DNA from: Ruegeria lacuscaerulensis
GTDB lineage: Bacteria; Pseudomonadota; Alphaproteobacteria; Rhodobacterales; Rhodobacteraceae
NCBI RefSeq assembly: GCF_013033355.1
Contig: NZ_WQDY01000017.1
Coordinates: forward strand, 1 to 52,726
DNA: 52,726 nucleotides
Reading direction: 5' to 3'
The position numbers and the translations under genes were made by a program. Position 1 is the stretch's first letter; every line of letters begins with the position of its first letter. This document shows, one piece after another, positions 1 to 7,911 of this stretch. Below the pieces are notes generated by a model. It did not search any database and had not been told where the DNA came from. It worked only from the letters and a program-made list of their open reading frames with translations.

Positions 1-59
1 GTCCGACCCTCAACATCACCGCTCACAGCTACGCCGTTCACAGTCATCGAAACCTTCAT
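1..59 (-). CDS. coxS: CO-dehydrogenase-type small (2Fe-2S) subunit, 5' end only
   Basis: Only the first 19 codons are inside the window, and the gene runs off the left edge. The translation MKVSMTVNGVAVSGDVEGR matches the usual start of CoxS, the small iron-sulfur subunit of aerobic carbon monoxide dehydrogenase and related molybdenum hydroxylases. The 2Fe-2S cysteine motifs would lie outside the window. A strong ribosome site (GGGAGG) sits just upstream, and the coxG-like gene precedes it in the same direction by 27 bases. The family call rests on a short segment plus the coxG neighbour. Whether this is a true CO dehydrogenase or another xanthine-oxidase-family enzyme cannot be told without the large subunit. 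Confidence 0.6.
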   Translation of the reverse strand, partial: MKVSMTVNGVAVSGDVEGR

Positions 60-86
60 CAGATTTTCCTCCCTTTAATTTTCGGT

Positions 87-665
87 TCAACCACTGAACA
101 GGCGCTTGAACCATCCTTTTTTCTCTTCCGGCGGCGGCGCTGCCGGAGCTGGCTCAGGCGACACTTCGGACACAGCAGCGGCCGCTGCCGGTTCGGGCGC
201 AGCCTCGGTAGGCACGGGCTGAGGTTCTTCCTCGACCGCATTCTGGAAATTTTCAAAGAACTGGTCGGCCATTTTCTTGGCCACACCATCAATGACCCGC
301 CCCCCTAGCTGAGCCAGCTTGCCGCCCACACGCGCATCGACATTGTAGGCCAGCAATGTTCCCTCGGGCGCATCCGACAAGGTGACATCTGCTGCACCCT
401 TGGCAAATCCGGCGGCTCCGCCTTTGCCTTCCCCAGATAACTTGACGCTTTCCTGATCCACCATGTCCGAAAGGGTCACTTCACCTTTGAAGGTCGCCTT
501 TACGGGTCCGACCTTCTGCACCACTGTCGCGGCAAACCCATCTTCGGCTGTTCCCGACATTTCTTTGCAGCCGGGGACACATTCTTTCAGAATGTCGGCC
601 GATAGCAGTGCCTCCCAGACTTTGGAACGTGGGGCCGCAATGACGCGGCTGTCATGTAGTTCCAT
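87..665 (-). CDS. coxG: CoxG-like SRPBCC protein (CO dehydrogenase subunit G family)
   Basis: This 192-residue protein starts with an SRPBCC/CoxG fold of about 145 residues (MELHDSRVIAAP..., then a GKGGAAGFAKG stretch and GGKLAQLGGRVIDG). CoxG proteins recruit or assist molybdenum-hydroxylase assembly at the membrane in cox operons. The C-terminus is an Ala/Pro/Glu-rich linker ending in a basic, aromatic tail (KKGWFKRLFSG), which fits peripheral membrane attachment as reported for CoxG. The start has a good ribosome site (GGAGGGAGTGAC before ATG). The neighbour downstream is the coxS-like gene, so the pair is the front of a cox-type operon that continues out of the window. Substrate is not shown by the sequence. 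Confidence 0.82.
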   Translation of the reverse strand: MELHDSRVIAAPRSKVWEALLSADILKECVPGCKEMSGTAEDGFAATVVQKVGPVKATFKGEVTLSDMVDQESVKLSGEGKGGAAGFAKGAADVTLSDAPEGTLLAYNVDARVGGKLAQLGGRVIDGVAKKMADQFFENFQNAVEEEPQPVPTEAAPEPAAAAAVSEVSPEPAPAAPPPEEKKGWFKRLFSG

Positions 666-736
666 GTCACTCCCTCCAGTATTTTCAGTTAAGCTACGCG
701 GTGATCTGCCCGGTGCCTATAAGACCTTGGGTGTAG

Positions 737-1633
737 TCACCGCAGTTTCGGGGGCGAATGTGTCAGGCCATATTCCGCAAAGATATTAGCAATACGCCCG
801 TCCTGAAGCGCTGCAAAAATGGCGTCATCCACGGCGTAGCTGAGGCCGCGATACGCAAAGTGAACGGCGACACCATTCGTCCAGGTGCTGACAGCAAACC
901 CAGGAAGCGGTGGCGCATGGACTCCCAAGTCGGGTGTCAATCCGGTCTCAAGCTGGCCCCGAGGTCCCATAGCAGCCATGGTTTCGCCTGCCGCCAATGC
1001 CTCCATAGCTTTTTCGGCTGTCTTGAACCGACGAATGTTGCGCGAAAGTTGCCCCCCCGGAAAGGCGGATAGGTAGAAATCCGCGATTGAGTCATTTTCG
1101 ACCGCTACCGAATCGAACCGGAAATAAGCCGGGACCGGAGGATCCTCGGGGTAGGCATCCCGACGATAGGCAATTGCGATTTCTTCGTCGTGGTACTGGC
1201 CAGTAAAAACAACCTGCTCGACCCGGCACGCGAACTCGCTGTCGTAGGGGATATGCAACATCACATTTGCAACTCGGCCGTTAATCAGCGGGCCTTTCCA
1301 GATCCAATTGCGCAAGTCGGCTTCAAGGTTCTCTCCGGCAGCGACCAGATTGAACCGAGCTTCGACCCCTAGATCACTGGCGATGAGTTTTCCAATCTCA
1401 ATATCGACACCTTGGATAGTACCGTCTCTCTCAAACGACCAAGGGGGAAAGTCTTCGTAGGCTGCGAATTCAATATAACCGCGGTCGATTATGGTATCGA
1501 GATCGGCACCGACGATATCTCGGCTTGCGTTCTGAGGTTTGGGCTGGGGCACATGATCTTCGCACCTGGCCAAAACCGGTCCTGAAAACAGGGTGGTGGC
1601 CAACAGGGAGAAAACGAAAACGTACTTGATCAT
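737..1633 (-). CDS. xoxJ: XoxJ/MoxJ-like periplasmic solute-binding protein
   Basis: About 298 residues with a signal peptide (MIKYVFVFSLLATTLFSGPVLA) and a family-3-type solute-binding fold: FAAYEDFPPWSFERDG, then VDIEIGKLIASDLGV. In methanol-dehydrogenase clusters such proteins are called MoxJ or XoxJ. XoxJ is thought to help activate or mature the PQQ enzyme rather than feed a transporter. The gene follows the cytochrome gene with a gap of about 18 bases on the minus strand, and XoxF lies about 6 kb away on the plus strand, which supports the XoxJ assignment. I prefer the ATG at 1633, because GGGG lies just upstream and the signal peptide is cleaner. An in-frame ATG at 1642 is the alternative. 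It could also be a generic amino-acid-type binding protein, but no transporter genes accompany it. Confidence 0.72.
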   Translation of the reverse strand: MIKYVFVFSLLATTLFSGPVLARCEDHVPQPKPQNASRDIVGADLDTIIDRGYIEFAAYEDFPPWSFERDGTIQGVDIEIGKLIASDLGVEARFNLVAAGENLEADLRNWIWKGPLINGRVANVMLHIPYDSEFACRVEQVVFTGQYHDEEIAIAYRRDAYPEDPPVPAYFRFDSVAVENDSIADFYLSAFPGGQLSRNIRRFKTAEKAMEALAAGETMAAMGPRGQLETGLTPDLGVHAPPLPGFAVSTWTNGVAVHFAYRGLSYAVDDAIFAALQDGRIANIFAEYGLTHSPPKLR

Positions 1634-1651
1634 GCGCCCCATTCTGCCGCG

Positions 1652-2332
1652 CTACTGCGCGGCGGACAATCCAATGGTAAGTTGTTCAGCGGCTTCGGCG
1701 AAATTGGGTGCATTCCCAGATATCAATACCGCCGCACGCAGAGCCACGCTGTCGGCCACGGGCGCGCCGGATCCGGTTTCGATAGTTTCGGCGATCTGGG
1801 TCAATTCCGATTGAAGCGCTGCCGTGTCCCCCTCGGCGCCGCCGGCCATTGCTGCCAGAAGATCCCTGATTTCCTTCAGGCGGTCCGAGTGATCGTCCAG
1901 CGCGCCGTCATCCGGACGCGTTTCGATATAGGTTCGAATGGCCCACGCTGCTTTTTGTCCTAACAATTCGCCAAAGGCGGGCATCTTAGTAATACCGTTT
2001 TGCGTATAACCTTCGCGGAACCGCTCTACATACCATTCGTCGCCATATTCCTCGGCTTCAAGATACCGCAAATCAGGGGCTAACCCGCCCGATACGACAC
2101 CAAGACCATGGCAACGGGCACAATTCTGGTTATAGCCGGAGTCGCCTATTTCGATTGCAGCCTGCCATACCTCTTCGCCCCGGTCGCGATAGGGGTTTTC
2201 AATCAGCCACTCTTCTCCAACATCGGGAAGGATGTCTGTGTTGACTGGTTGTGGGGCGACATCGCCATGGGCCAGCGCCATACCTCCGGCAACAAGGCCG
2301 CCCAGCAATGTGCTGTGAAATCCAAGACGCAT
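1652..2332 (-). CDS. pedF: PedF-like c-type cytochrome, electron acceptor for a PQQ dehydrogenase
   Basis: This is a secreted monohaem cytochrome c of 226 residues. The start at 2332 is set by a very strong ribosome site (AAAGGAGGAGAAG). It encodes a signal peptide (MRLGFHSTLLGGLVAGGMALAHG), a single CARCH haem site in the middle, and a likely Met ligand in KMPAFGE. The order of segments (NPYRDRGEEVW...., CARCHGLG, DLRYLEAEEYGDEWYVERF) recalls cytochrome c-550 PedF of PQQ alcohol-oxidation clusters. Its C-terminal 70 residues are a low-complexity helical tail. It probably takes electrons from XoxF in the periplasm and could equally be named XoxG. It heads a minus-strand operon with the XoxJ-like gene, divergent from the PQQ ABC genes. 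Confidence 0.75.
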   Translation of the reverse strand: MRLGFHSTLLGGLVAGGMALAHGDVAPQPVNTDILPDVGEEWLIENPYRDRGEEVWQAAIEIGDSGYNQNCARCHGLGVVSGGLAPDLRYLEAEEYGDEWYVERFREGYTQNGITKMPAFGELLGQKAAWAIRTYIETRPDDGALDDHSDRLKEIRDLLAAMAGGAEGDTAALQSELTQIAETIETGSGAPVADSVALRAAVLISGNAPNFAEAAEQLTIGLSAAQ

Positions 2333-2490
2333 CTTCTCCTCCTTTACGATGCTTTTCACGGTCATACCGCAGCAAGACTCAGCGTGAAATTCGACCTTGG
2401 TTGCACATCCGTGCAGGTTTGCGACTAAGGTCTTATGGTGGGCTGCATTTTGGCCGTTTTTACTAAGGCGGCGCAGGAGGAGGCGCGAAA
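2333..2490. promoter_or_regulatory. Divergent promoter region between cytochrome/xoxJ and PQQ-ABC operons
   Basis: The 158 bases separate two operons that run in opposite directions, so both promoters must lie here. A CGACTAAGG element at 2422-2430 is followed by TCTTATGGTGGG. A nearly identical CGACTAAAGG lies at 7220-7229 ahead of the second cytochrome gene. This could be a shared regulator site, for example for the LuxR-type response regulator of the island, but that is inference. The plus-strand gene has a strong GGAGGAGG ribosome site just before 2491. Confidence 0.4.
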
Positions 2491-3657
2491 ATGATTAAGA
2501 TGTTCCGTGCGGTAGCGGCACTGATACTTCTGCCTGGCACTGCGTTGGCAGAGATTGGTATTTCAGTGACTTACCTACAACAGCAGGTCGCGCGTCCACC
2601 CGTTTTATCCAACCTTGATCCGATTCCAGATGATCTTGGTTCGGCGGGTGCCAAACTGGCGCTGGAAGACAATCTGACGACCGCAAAGTTTCTGGGACAC
2701 GACTACACGCTTACAGTCACTACCGTTTCTGACGGTGAGGATTGGATTACAGCAGCGCGTAAGGCATTGTCGGACAGTCCGTTTCTAATTCTTGATGCGC
2801 CTGCCTCTGCTCAGTTGCAGGTCGCGGACTTGGCCGAGGCCGATGGTGCGGTGCTTTTCAATGCATCTTCCCCTGAACTTTCCATACGCGAGCAGGACTG
2901 TCGGCCGAACCTACTGCACACTTTGCCGTCGGGGCTAATGCGCACGGATGCATTGGCTCAATTTCTGGTCAAACGCCGCTGGCAGGATCTGGTTCTGATC
3001 TCTGGAAACCACCCACAAGATCAAGCTTTTGCCGACGCGCTGAAGCGGTCATTGCAGAAATTCCGTCTTGACCTGATGGCGGAAAAGACCTGGGTTTTTG
3101 ATGCTGACCTGCGTCGCAACGCAGCGCAAGAAGTTCCGTTGTTCACGCAGGAATTCGGCGACTATGACGTCCTGTTATTGGCCGATGAATTGGACGATTT
3201 CGGCCGCTACGTCGAATTCAACACCTGGAAGGCGCGCCCTGTTGCTGGTTCCGATGGTCTTAAGCCCGTCACATGGTCGCGCGTGGTCGAACAATGGGGT
3301 GCGGCCCAGATGCAGAATCGGTTCTTTGAGCAGTCGGGCCGCACCATGATGTCCAAAGACTACGCCGCATGGGCGGCATACCGGACGCTGGGCGAAGCCG
3401 TGACACGTACCCAGTCCGACGATCCTGCGGTCTTGCGTGATTATATTTTGTCGGATGAATTCGAACTTGCCGGGTTCAAGGGCAGGGCGATGAACTTCAG
3501 GTTTTGGAATGGGCAATTGCGACAACCAATCCCTTTGGTCACAGACCGCGCGGTGGTCGCCATGGCGCCGCTGGAAGGCTTTCTACATCAGCGTACAGAA
3601 CTGGATACGCTTGGAATTGATGAGGCGGAAAGCCAGTGTCAGGCATTCAAGGAGTAA
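2491..3657 (+). CDS. PQQ-system ABC transporter substrate-binding protein
   Basis: A 388-residue secreted protein with signal peptide MIKMFRAVAALILLPGTALA. The body resembles the branched-chain-amino-acid-type periplasmic binding proteins (two-lobe fold), with an LVLISGNHPQDQAFADAL segment and a late DYAAWAAYRTLGEAV segment. That combination is typical of the subfamily found only next to PQQ-dependent alcohol dehydrogenases (the 'PQQ-dependent alcohol dehydrogenase system' binding proteins). It is first in a rightward set with a beta-propeller protein, a small secreted protein and an exporter-like ABC pair. The ligand is unknown. The partner ABC genes are ABC-2 exporter type, so it may not serve import at all. 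The start is supported by GGAGGAGG. Confidence 0.82.
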   Translation: MIKMFRAVAALILLPGTALAEIGISVTYLQQQVARPPVLSNLDPIPDDLGSAGAKLALEDNLTTAKFLGHDYTLTVTTVSDGEDWITAARKALSDSPFLILDAPASAQLQVADLAEADGAVLFNASSPELSIREQDCRPNLLHTLPSGLMRTDALAQFLVKRRWQDLVLISGNHPQDQAFADALKRSLQKFRLDLMAEKTWVFDADLRRNAAQEVPLFTQEFGDYDVLLLADELDDFGRYVEFNTWKARPVAGSDGLKPVTWSRVVEQWGAAQMQNRFFEQSGRTMMSKDYAAWAAYRTLGEAVTRTQSDDPAVLRDYILSDEFELAGFKGRAMNFRFWNGQLRQPIPLVTDRAVVAMAPLEGFLHQRTELDTLGIDEAESQCQAFKE

Positions 3658-3662
3658 CGGGC

Positions 3663-4625
3663 ATGAGACTAGCGACACTATTGGCCTCTGCTGCATTGTG
3701 CGTTCCCGCAGCAGCGGATGAGATGTGGATCAGCAACGAAAAAGACGACACGCTCAGCGTGATCGACATCGAGACGCTTGAAGTCATCCGCACAATCGAA
3801 ACTGGTGAGCGGCCGAGGGGAATTACGTTTTCGAAAGATTTCTCGGTGCTGTACATCTGCGCCTCTGACAGCGACTCGGTTCAGGTCATGGATCCCGAAA
3901 CCGGAGAGATACTGCACGACTTGCCATCTGGCGAAGACCCTGAGCAGTTCGTTCTACATCCCAATGATCGTCATCTTTATATAGCCAACGAGGATGACGC
4001 TATCACCACTGTGGTCGATACTGAAACGCGAACGGTTATCGCGCAGATCGACGTCGGGATCGAACCCGAAGGCATGGCGGTGTCGCCGGATGGAAAAATC
4101 GCAATCACGACTTCTGAAACCACCAATATGGCTCATTGGATCGACACGGAAACGCAAGAGCTTTTCGCCAATACTCTGGTCGATTCCCGCCCACGCCACG
4201 CCGAATTCCTTAAGGATGGAACCGAGCTTTGGGTGAGTTCCGAGATTGGCGGTACTATCACTGTCTTTGATGTGGAAACCCAGACTGAAAAAGCCAAGAT
4301 TGAATTTGAAGTCGAAGGTGTGCATCCTGATCGAGTTCAGCCCGTGGGGTTTGAACTGTCTAACGAAGACAAAACTGCCTTTGTCGCGCTTGGACCTTCG
4401 AACCACGTCGCAGCGGTCAATCCCGACACCTATGAGGTTGAGGATTACATCCTCGTCGGTCGTCGGGTTTGGCACATGGATTTCAACGCGGACAAAACAC
4501 TCTTGTTCACCACAAATGGTGTGTCCGGCGATGTGACCGTCATCGATGTTGCAAAACGTGAACCAATCAAAACCATCAAGGTCGGGCGGTTCCCATGGGG
4601 CGCAGCGTTTCGTCCGACAAACTGA
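3663..4625 (+). CDS. PQQ-associated YVTN beta-propeller repeat protein
   Basis: The 320-residue product has a signal peptide (MRLATLLASAALCVPAAA) and a seven-bladed beta-propeller made of about 42-residue YVTN-type repeats. Examples are DEMWISNEKDDTLSVIDIET, RHLYIANEDDAITTVVDTET and ELWVSSEIGGTITVFDVET. Proteins of this family ('PQQ-dependent catabolism-associated beta-propeller') occur beside PQQ alcohol dehydrogenases and are periplasmic; their job is not established. The start at 3663 sits 5 bases after the previous stop, with GGAG in reach, and gives a clean signal peptide. A longer in-frame start exists at 3636 but would overlap the upstream gene. Co-transcription with the flanking genes is very likely. 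Confidence 0.82.
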   Translation: MRLATLLASAALCVPAAADEMWISNEKDDTLSVIDIETLEVIRTIETGERPRGITFSKDFSVLYICASDSDSVQVMDPETGEILHDLPSGEDPEQFVLHPNDRHLYIANEDDAITTVVDTETRTVIAQIDVGIEPEGMAVSPDGKIAITTSETTNMAHWIDTETQELFANTLVDSRPRHAEFLKDGTELWVSSEIGGTITVFDVETQTEKAKIEFEVEGVHPDRVQPVGFELSNEDKTAFVALGPSNHVAAVNPDTYEVEDYILVGRRVWHMDFNADKTLLFTTNGVSGDVTVIDVAKREPIKTIKVGRFPWGAAFRPTN

Positions 4626-4640
4626 TCAGGGAGAATTCAA

Positions 4641-5084
4641 ATGAAGCGTTTATCCACGCTGGCAATTGCTGCCGCGATGATCTTACCCAGCGTCGTTAAT
4701 GCCGACGATGACTCGGGGTTCGGCTTGGCCGGGTTGTTGTCGGCCAAAAACAAGGAAGACCTACCGCCCATCATCCTTTCAGCCGGAGAACCCTTGGCCG
4801 ATGCTCCATGGGAACTAAAATCCGGAACTTATTACGAGTTCGAAATTCAAGGTGACGGAAGTCAGGAGCTTGCCATCATCGGCCCCGAGTTCTTTCGTGC
4901 CATCTGGGTCGATGAGATTGTGGTAGAAGGTTTAGAGATCCGGCCGCTGGGTTTGGATTCGATCGAATTCGACGAGGCCGGTGAAATGGAAATAGGCTTT
5001 GTCGCGATCAAGCCGGGCAGCTACTATCTGAAAGTGCCGGGCAGCACCGGTGAGACACAGCGGCTGGAGATTACCATTAAGTGA
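4641..5084 (+). CDS. Small secreted protein of the PQQ alcohol-oxidation cluster
   Basis: A 147-residue protein with signal peptide MKRLSTLAIAAAMILPSVVNA followed by DDDSGFGLAGLLSAKNKEDLPPI. The mature part looks like a single beta-sandwich: a 'YEFEIQGDGSQELAIIGPEFFRA' segment followed by a C-terminal KPGSYYLKVPG strand pair. That resembles cupredoxin-like or pre-peptidase-like sandwiches, but no copper ligand set (Cys/His/Met) is visible. It lies 15 bases after the beta-propeller gene and its stop overlaps the GTG start of the ABC ATPase gene by 4 bases. I do not know its function; the company suggests a periplasmic accessory of the PQQ system. Confidence 0.75.
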   Translation: MKRLSTLAIAAAMILPSVVNADDDSGFGLAGLLSAKNKEDLPPIILSAGEPLADAPWELKSGTYYEFEIQGDGSQELAIIGPEFFRAIWVDEIVVEGLEIRPLGLDSIEFDEAGEMEIGFVAIKPGSYYLKVPGSTGETQRLEITIK

Positions 5085-5800
5085 CAGGGCTAACGGTCCG
5101 AAACGTCAGCTATGCCTATGGCGAGAAACGCGCTCTTGATGATGTGAGTTTTCACGTCCCGCAGGGCGCGTTTTGTGCGTTGCTGGGCCCGAATGGGGCA
5201 GGTAAGTCAACGCTGTTTTCCCTGCTGACACGGTTGTTCACCACCAGGCAGGGTGAGATTGAAATCGCTGGAATTGACATCGCGAAACACCCGCGGAAAG
5301 CCTTGGCTAAGATAGGGGTCGTTTTTCAACAGCCTACGCTTGATCTGGACCTGACGGTTCATCGAAACCTCAGTTATTTTGCCGCTTTGCACGGTCTGTC
5401 CGGCCGCCAAGCTGAGGGCCGCATCACGGCCGTACTAGAGCGTCTTGATATGGCTGAACGTGCTACTGAACGTGCGCGTGATCTGAATGGAGGTCATCGC
5501 AGACGGTTGGAAATAGCACGATGCCTGATACATGTGCCTTCGGTCCTTTTGTTGGACGAGCCAACCGTTGGGCTTGATGCTGCGTCACGTCATGCCATCA
5601 CCAAACATGTGCATGACCTGTCTTCGCAAGACGGTTTGACGGTTTTGTGGGCTACCCACTTGACCGACGAGATCGGGCCAGACGACCAAGTGGCGATCCT
5701 TCATCGTGGTAAGTTGCTGGATCAGGGTATTTGCCGAGACATCACTGGCGGCGCTCCAATGCAGGATACCTTTTTGTCGATGACCAGAGCGGCTTCATGA
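5081..5800 (+). CDS. pedA: ABC transporter ATP-binding protein, PQQ alcohol-oxidation cluster
   Basis: A 239-residue ABC ATPase starting with GTG at 5081, overlapping the previous stop by 4 bases. Walker A is GPNGAGKST, the Q-loop is VVFQQPTLDLDL and Walker B is VLLLDEPTVGLD, with a switch His in WATHLTDE. The signature motif is LNGGHRRRLEIAR instead of the usual LSGGQ. This is the ATPase of an ABC-2-type exporter. Its nearest named relatives are the pedABC genes of Pseudomonas putida and the PQQ_ABC_ATP family. The cargo is unknown; export or assembly of a cofactor or enzyme part, or efflux of an aldehyde, have no support in the sequence. The permease gene follows with an ATGA overlap. Confidence 0.82.
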   Translation: MTGLTVRNVSYAYGEKRALDDVSFHVPQGAFCALLGPNGAGKSTLFSLLTRLFTTRQGEIEIAGIDIAKHPRKALAKIGVVFQQPTLDLDLTVHRNLSYFAALHGLSGRQAEGRITAVLERLDMAERATERARDLNGGHRRRLEIARCLIHVPSVLLLDEPTVGLDAASRHAITKHVHDLSSQDGLTVLWATHLTDEIGPDDQVAILHRGKLLDQGICRDITGGAPMQDTFLSMTRAAS

Positions 5801-6582
5801 TCGATGCAATGATCGCTTTGCGCGCAATCTTGATCCGAGAAGCCTTGCGGTTCGTGCGGCAACGCAGCCGGTTTGTTGCGGCGCTTGTACGTCCTCTGGT
5901 TTGGCTAGTGGTCTTCGCTGCTGGTTTTCGCGCAGCATTAGGTTTGTCGATTACTCCGCCGTATCAGACCTATATCACCTATGAGATCTACATCGTCCCC
6001 GGCCTGTGCGGCATGATCATGTTGTTCAATGGCATGCAAAGCTCTCTCAGCCTGGTTTACGACCGTGAAATGGGGTCGATGCGGCTACTGCTCACCAGCC
6101 CTTTGCCGCGGTGGTGGTTGCTGTTTTGTCGCTTGTTGGCAAGCACGACGATATCGATCCTGCAGGTTTATACTTTTCTGGCGGTCGCTGCGGTTTACGG
6201 TATCGACATGCCCTGGATCGGATACGCGTATGTGTTTCCAGCGCTGATCGTCGCTGGATTGATGCTGGGCGCGTTGGGTTTGGCTTTGTCCTCGGCGATC
6301 AGGCAGCTTGAGAATTTTGCGGGCGTCATGAACTTTGTGATCTTTCCGATGTTTTTTTTGTCTTCAGCACTTTATCCACTTTGGAAGATGGCAGAAAGTT
6401 CGGCCTTATTAAGAGATATCTGCGCGCTTAACCCTTTTACGCACGCGGTCGAGCTAATCCGTTTCGCGCTCTATGGGCAGTTTAATGCTGTGGCATTGGG
6501 GTGGACGATATTGGCGGGTATTGTTTTTCTTGGGTTTGCTTTTTGGGGCTACGATCCGGCGCGTGGCATGAAGCGCGGCTAA
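5797..6582 (+). CDS. pedC: ABC-2 type permease, PQQ alcohol-oxidation cluster
   Basis: A 261-residue integral membrane protein with six predicted transmembrane segments. These include LVWLVVFAAGFRAALGL, IVPGLCGMIMLFNGM, ISILQVYTFLAVAAVYG, LIVAGLMLGALGLAL, VIFPMFFLSSALYPLW and WTILAGIVFLGFAFWGY. The ABC-2 signature is visible around NPFTHAVELIRFALYG. The start at 5797 forms an ATGA overlap with the ATPase stop; a longer start at 5731 would overlap that gene by 70 bases and is unlikely. It forms the exporter with the preceding ATPase. The family is the PedC-type permease found with PQQ alcohol dehydrogenases. Confidence 0.83.
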   Translation: MIDAMIALRAILIREALRFVRQRSRFVAALVRPLVWLVVFAAGFRAALGLSITPPYQTYITYEIYIVPGLCGMIMLFNGMQSSLSLVYDREMGSMRLLLTSPLPRWWLLFCRLLASTTISILQVYTFLAVAAVYGIDMPWIGYAYVFPALIVAGLMLGALGLALSSAIRQLENFAGVMNFVIFPMFFLSSALYPLWKMAESSALLRDICALNPFTHAVELIRFALYGQFNAVALGWTILAGIVFLGFAFWGYDPARGMKRG

Positions 6583-6655
6583 GCATCTACTACCAATACC
6601 ACAGTGAAATCGTAGGCCGACTTCTGTACACTGCCGAAAACCGGAGGGTACTGCC

Positions 6656-7195
6656 ATGATCCGCATTGCTGCGTTTTTTCTGCTTTTGGCGTCTGCAGTC
6701 ACGGCTCAGACCGTTGAGGACGAGTACGGAACGCTTAACCCGCAGGACACGGGCTGGGGCAAAGTCCTCAGCAACATCGACAATGGCGTAACCGACATGA
6801 CCACCTGCGCTTCGGGTTACTACATGACAAAGTCAGGCCGCCACGATCTGGCGCGACGCTTGTTTCGCACCTGTGCCGAAGCAGGGTACACCGGTGCCAT
6901 GACCTGGATGGGTCAGTTGGATAACAATGGGCTGGCCGGACCCTATGACCCTGATGCAGCGGCGGCGTGGGACAAGCGCGCCGCCGATCTGGGCGATCCG
7001 GTGGGCAAGTTCAACTATGGTCTCAACCTTTTGCGTGGTCACGGTGTGACAAGGAACGAGGAACTGGGTCGGGCCTATGTTGACGAGGCCGCACAGGACG
7101 GCCTCAGGATCGCCAAACGCCTAAGGGATTCGGGCTATGATCCTAACGAAGTCACACCCGACGCTGACGAGTGGAAATACGCACCTCTATTCTGA
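6656..7195 (+). CDS. Secreted Sel1-repeat protein
   Basis: A 179-residue protein with signal peptide MIRIAAFFLLLASAVTAQ. It then has Sel1-like (TPR-related) helical repeats: HDLARRLFRTCAEAGYTGAMTWMG, DPDAAAAWDKRAADLGDPVGKFNYG and a further unit ending RAYVDEAAQDG. A cysteine pair (Cys in TTCASGYY and RTCAEAG) could form a disulfide in the periplasm. Sel1 proteins are usually scaffolds. The gene has its own ribosome site (GGAGGG) and sits 73 bases after the permease gene and 122 before the cytochrome gene, so it belongs to the PQQ island. Function is not known. Confidence 0.75.
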   Translation: MIRIAAFFLLLASAVTAQTVEDEYGTLNPQDTGWGKVLSNIDNGVTDMTTCASGYYMTKSGRHDLARRLFRTCAEAGYTGAMTWMGQLDNNGLAGPYDPDAAAAWDKRAADLGDPVGKFNYGLNLLRGHGVTRNEELGRAYVDEAAQDGLRIAKRLRDSGYDPNEVTPDADEWKYAPLF

Positions 7196-7317
7196 ACCCA
7201 GTTTTTTTTCTGAGAACTACGACTAAAGGATGATGCTCTTCCTCGGTTTTCTTGACCCACGTCAAGCCGGTATCGATGGCCGCGGATTTACAGTTCGGCC
7301 AACGTTAGGAGGACCAC

Positions 7318-7710
7318 GTGAAACATCTTACCCTGCTACTCGGCCTCGCCGTCAGTTCCGTTTCGACAGCGCCAACACTTGCTCAATCCACATTCGACCG
7401 AGTCAAGATTGAGGCGGGCGAGATGCTCTTTTTCTCTGAATGCCGACGCTGTCACGCGCCAGATGCAACTGGTCCAAGTTATGGTCCGCAACTTGACGGT
7501 GTCGTTGGGCGCAAAGCAGGTACTGTAGAAGGTTATCAGTATTCGGATGCTCTGGCTGGTTCCGGTATCGTTTGGACACCGGCCGCTCTGCGGGCATGGA
7601 TGGAAGACAACGACGGCTTCATGCCGGGCACCAAGATGCGGCATGTCGGCATAGATGATCGCACGGTTCAAGACTTTATTCTGGCATATCTAAGCAGCAT
7701 CTCAGACTAG
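7318..7710 (+). CDS. Class I cytochrome c (c-550 type)
   Basis: A 130-residue secreted cytochrome c. A signal peptide (VKHLTLLLGLAVSSVSTAPTLA) is followed by one CRRCH haem site and a class-I cytochrome fold: the GPSYGPQLDGVVGRKAG loop, YQYSDALAGSGIVWT, and the axial Met in FMPGTKM. The start is GTG at 7318, with AGGAGGACCAC giving a strong ribosome site. Soluble cytochromes of this size are the usual electron acceptors of methanol or XoxF-type dehydrogenases and pass electrons to a terminal oxidase. XoxF starts 201 bases downstream. The window therefore holds two candidate acceptors for XoxF, this one and the PedF-like protein. Confidence 0.83.
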   Translation: MKHLTLLLGLAVSSVSTAPTLAQSTFDRVKIEAGEMLFFSECRRCHAPDATGPSYGPQLDGVVGRKAGTVEGYQYSDALAGSGIVWTPAALRAWMEDNDGFMPGTKMRHVGIDDRTVQDFILAYLSSISD

Positions 7711-7911
7711 AACCGAGCGTTGGCCGAAGCTGGTCAGGAAAACTGGTTTATCCAGAATAATTGACGATCGCGCTTGAAAGCCATGATTTCCGCCCTACGA
7801 CCATTGTGCAATTTCACCACGAGTTCTGCCCGCCAATAATACTCTCGCCTGCAATCCCGATGCGTCGGAGATTCGGCGCGGAGGAAAGACATAAGTCTAG
7901 GGAGGACACAG

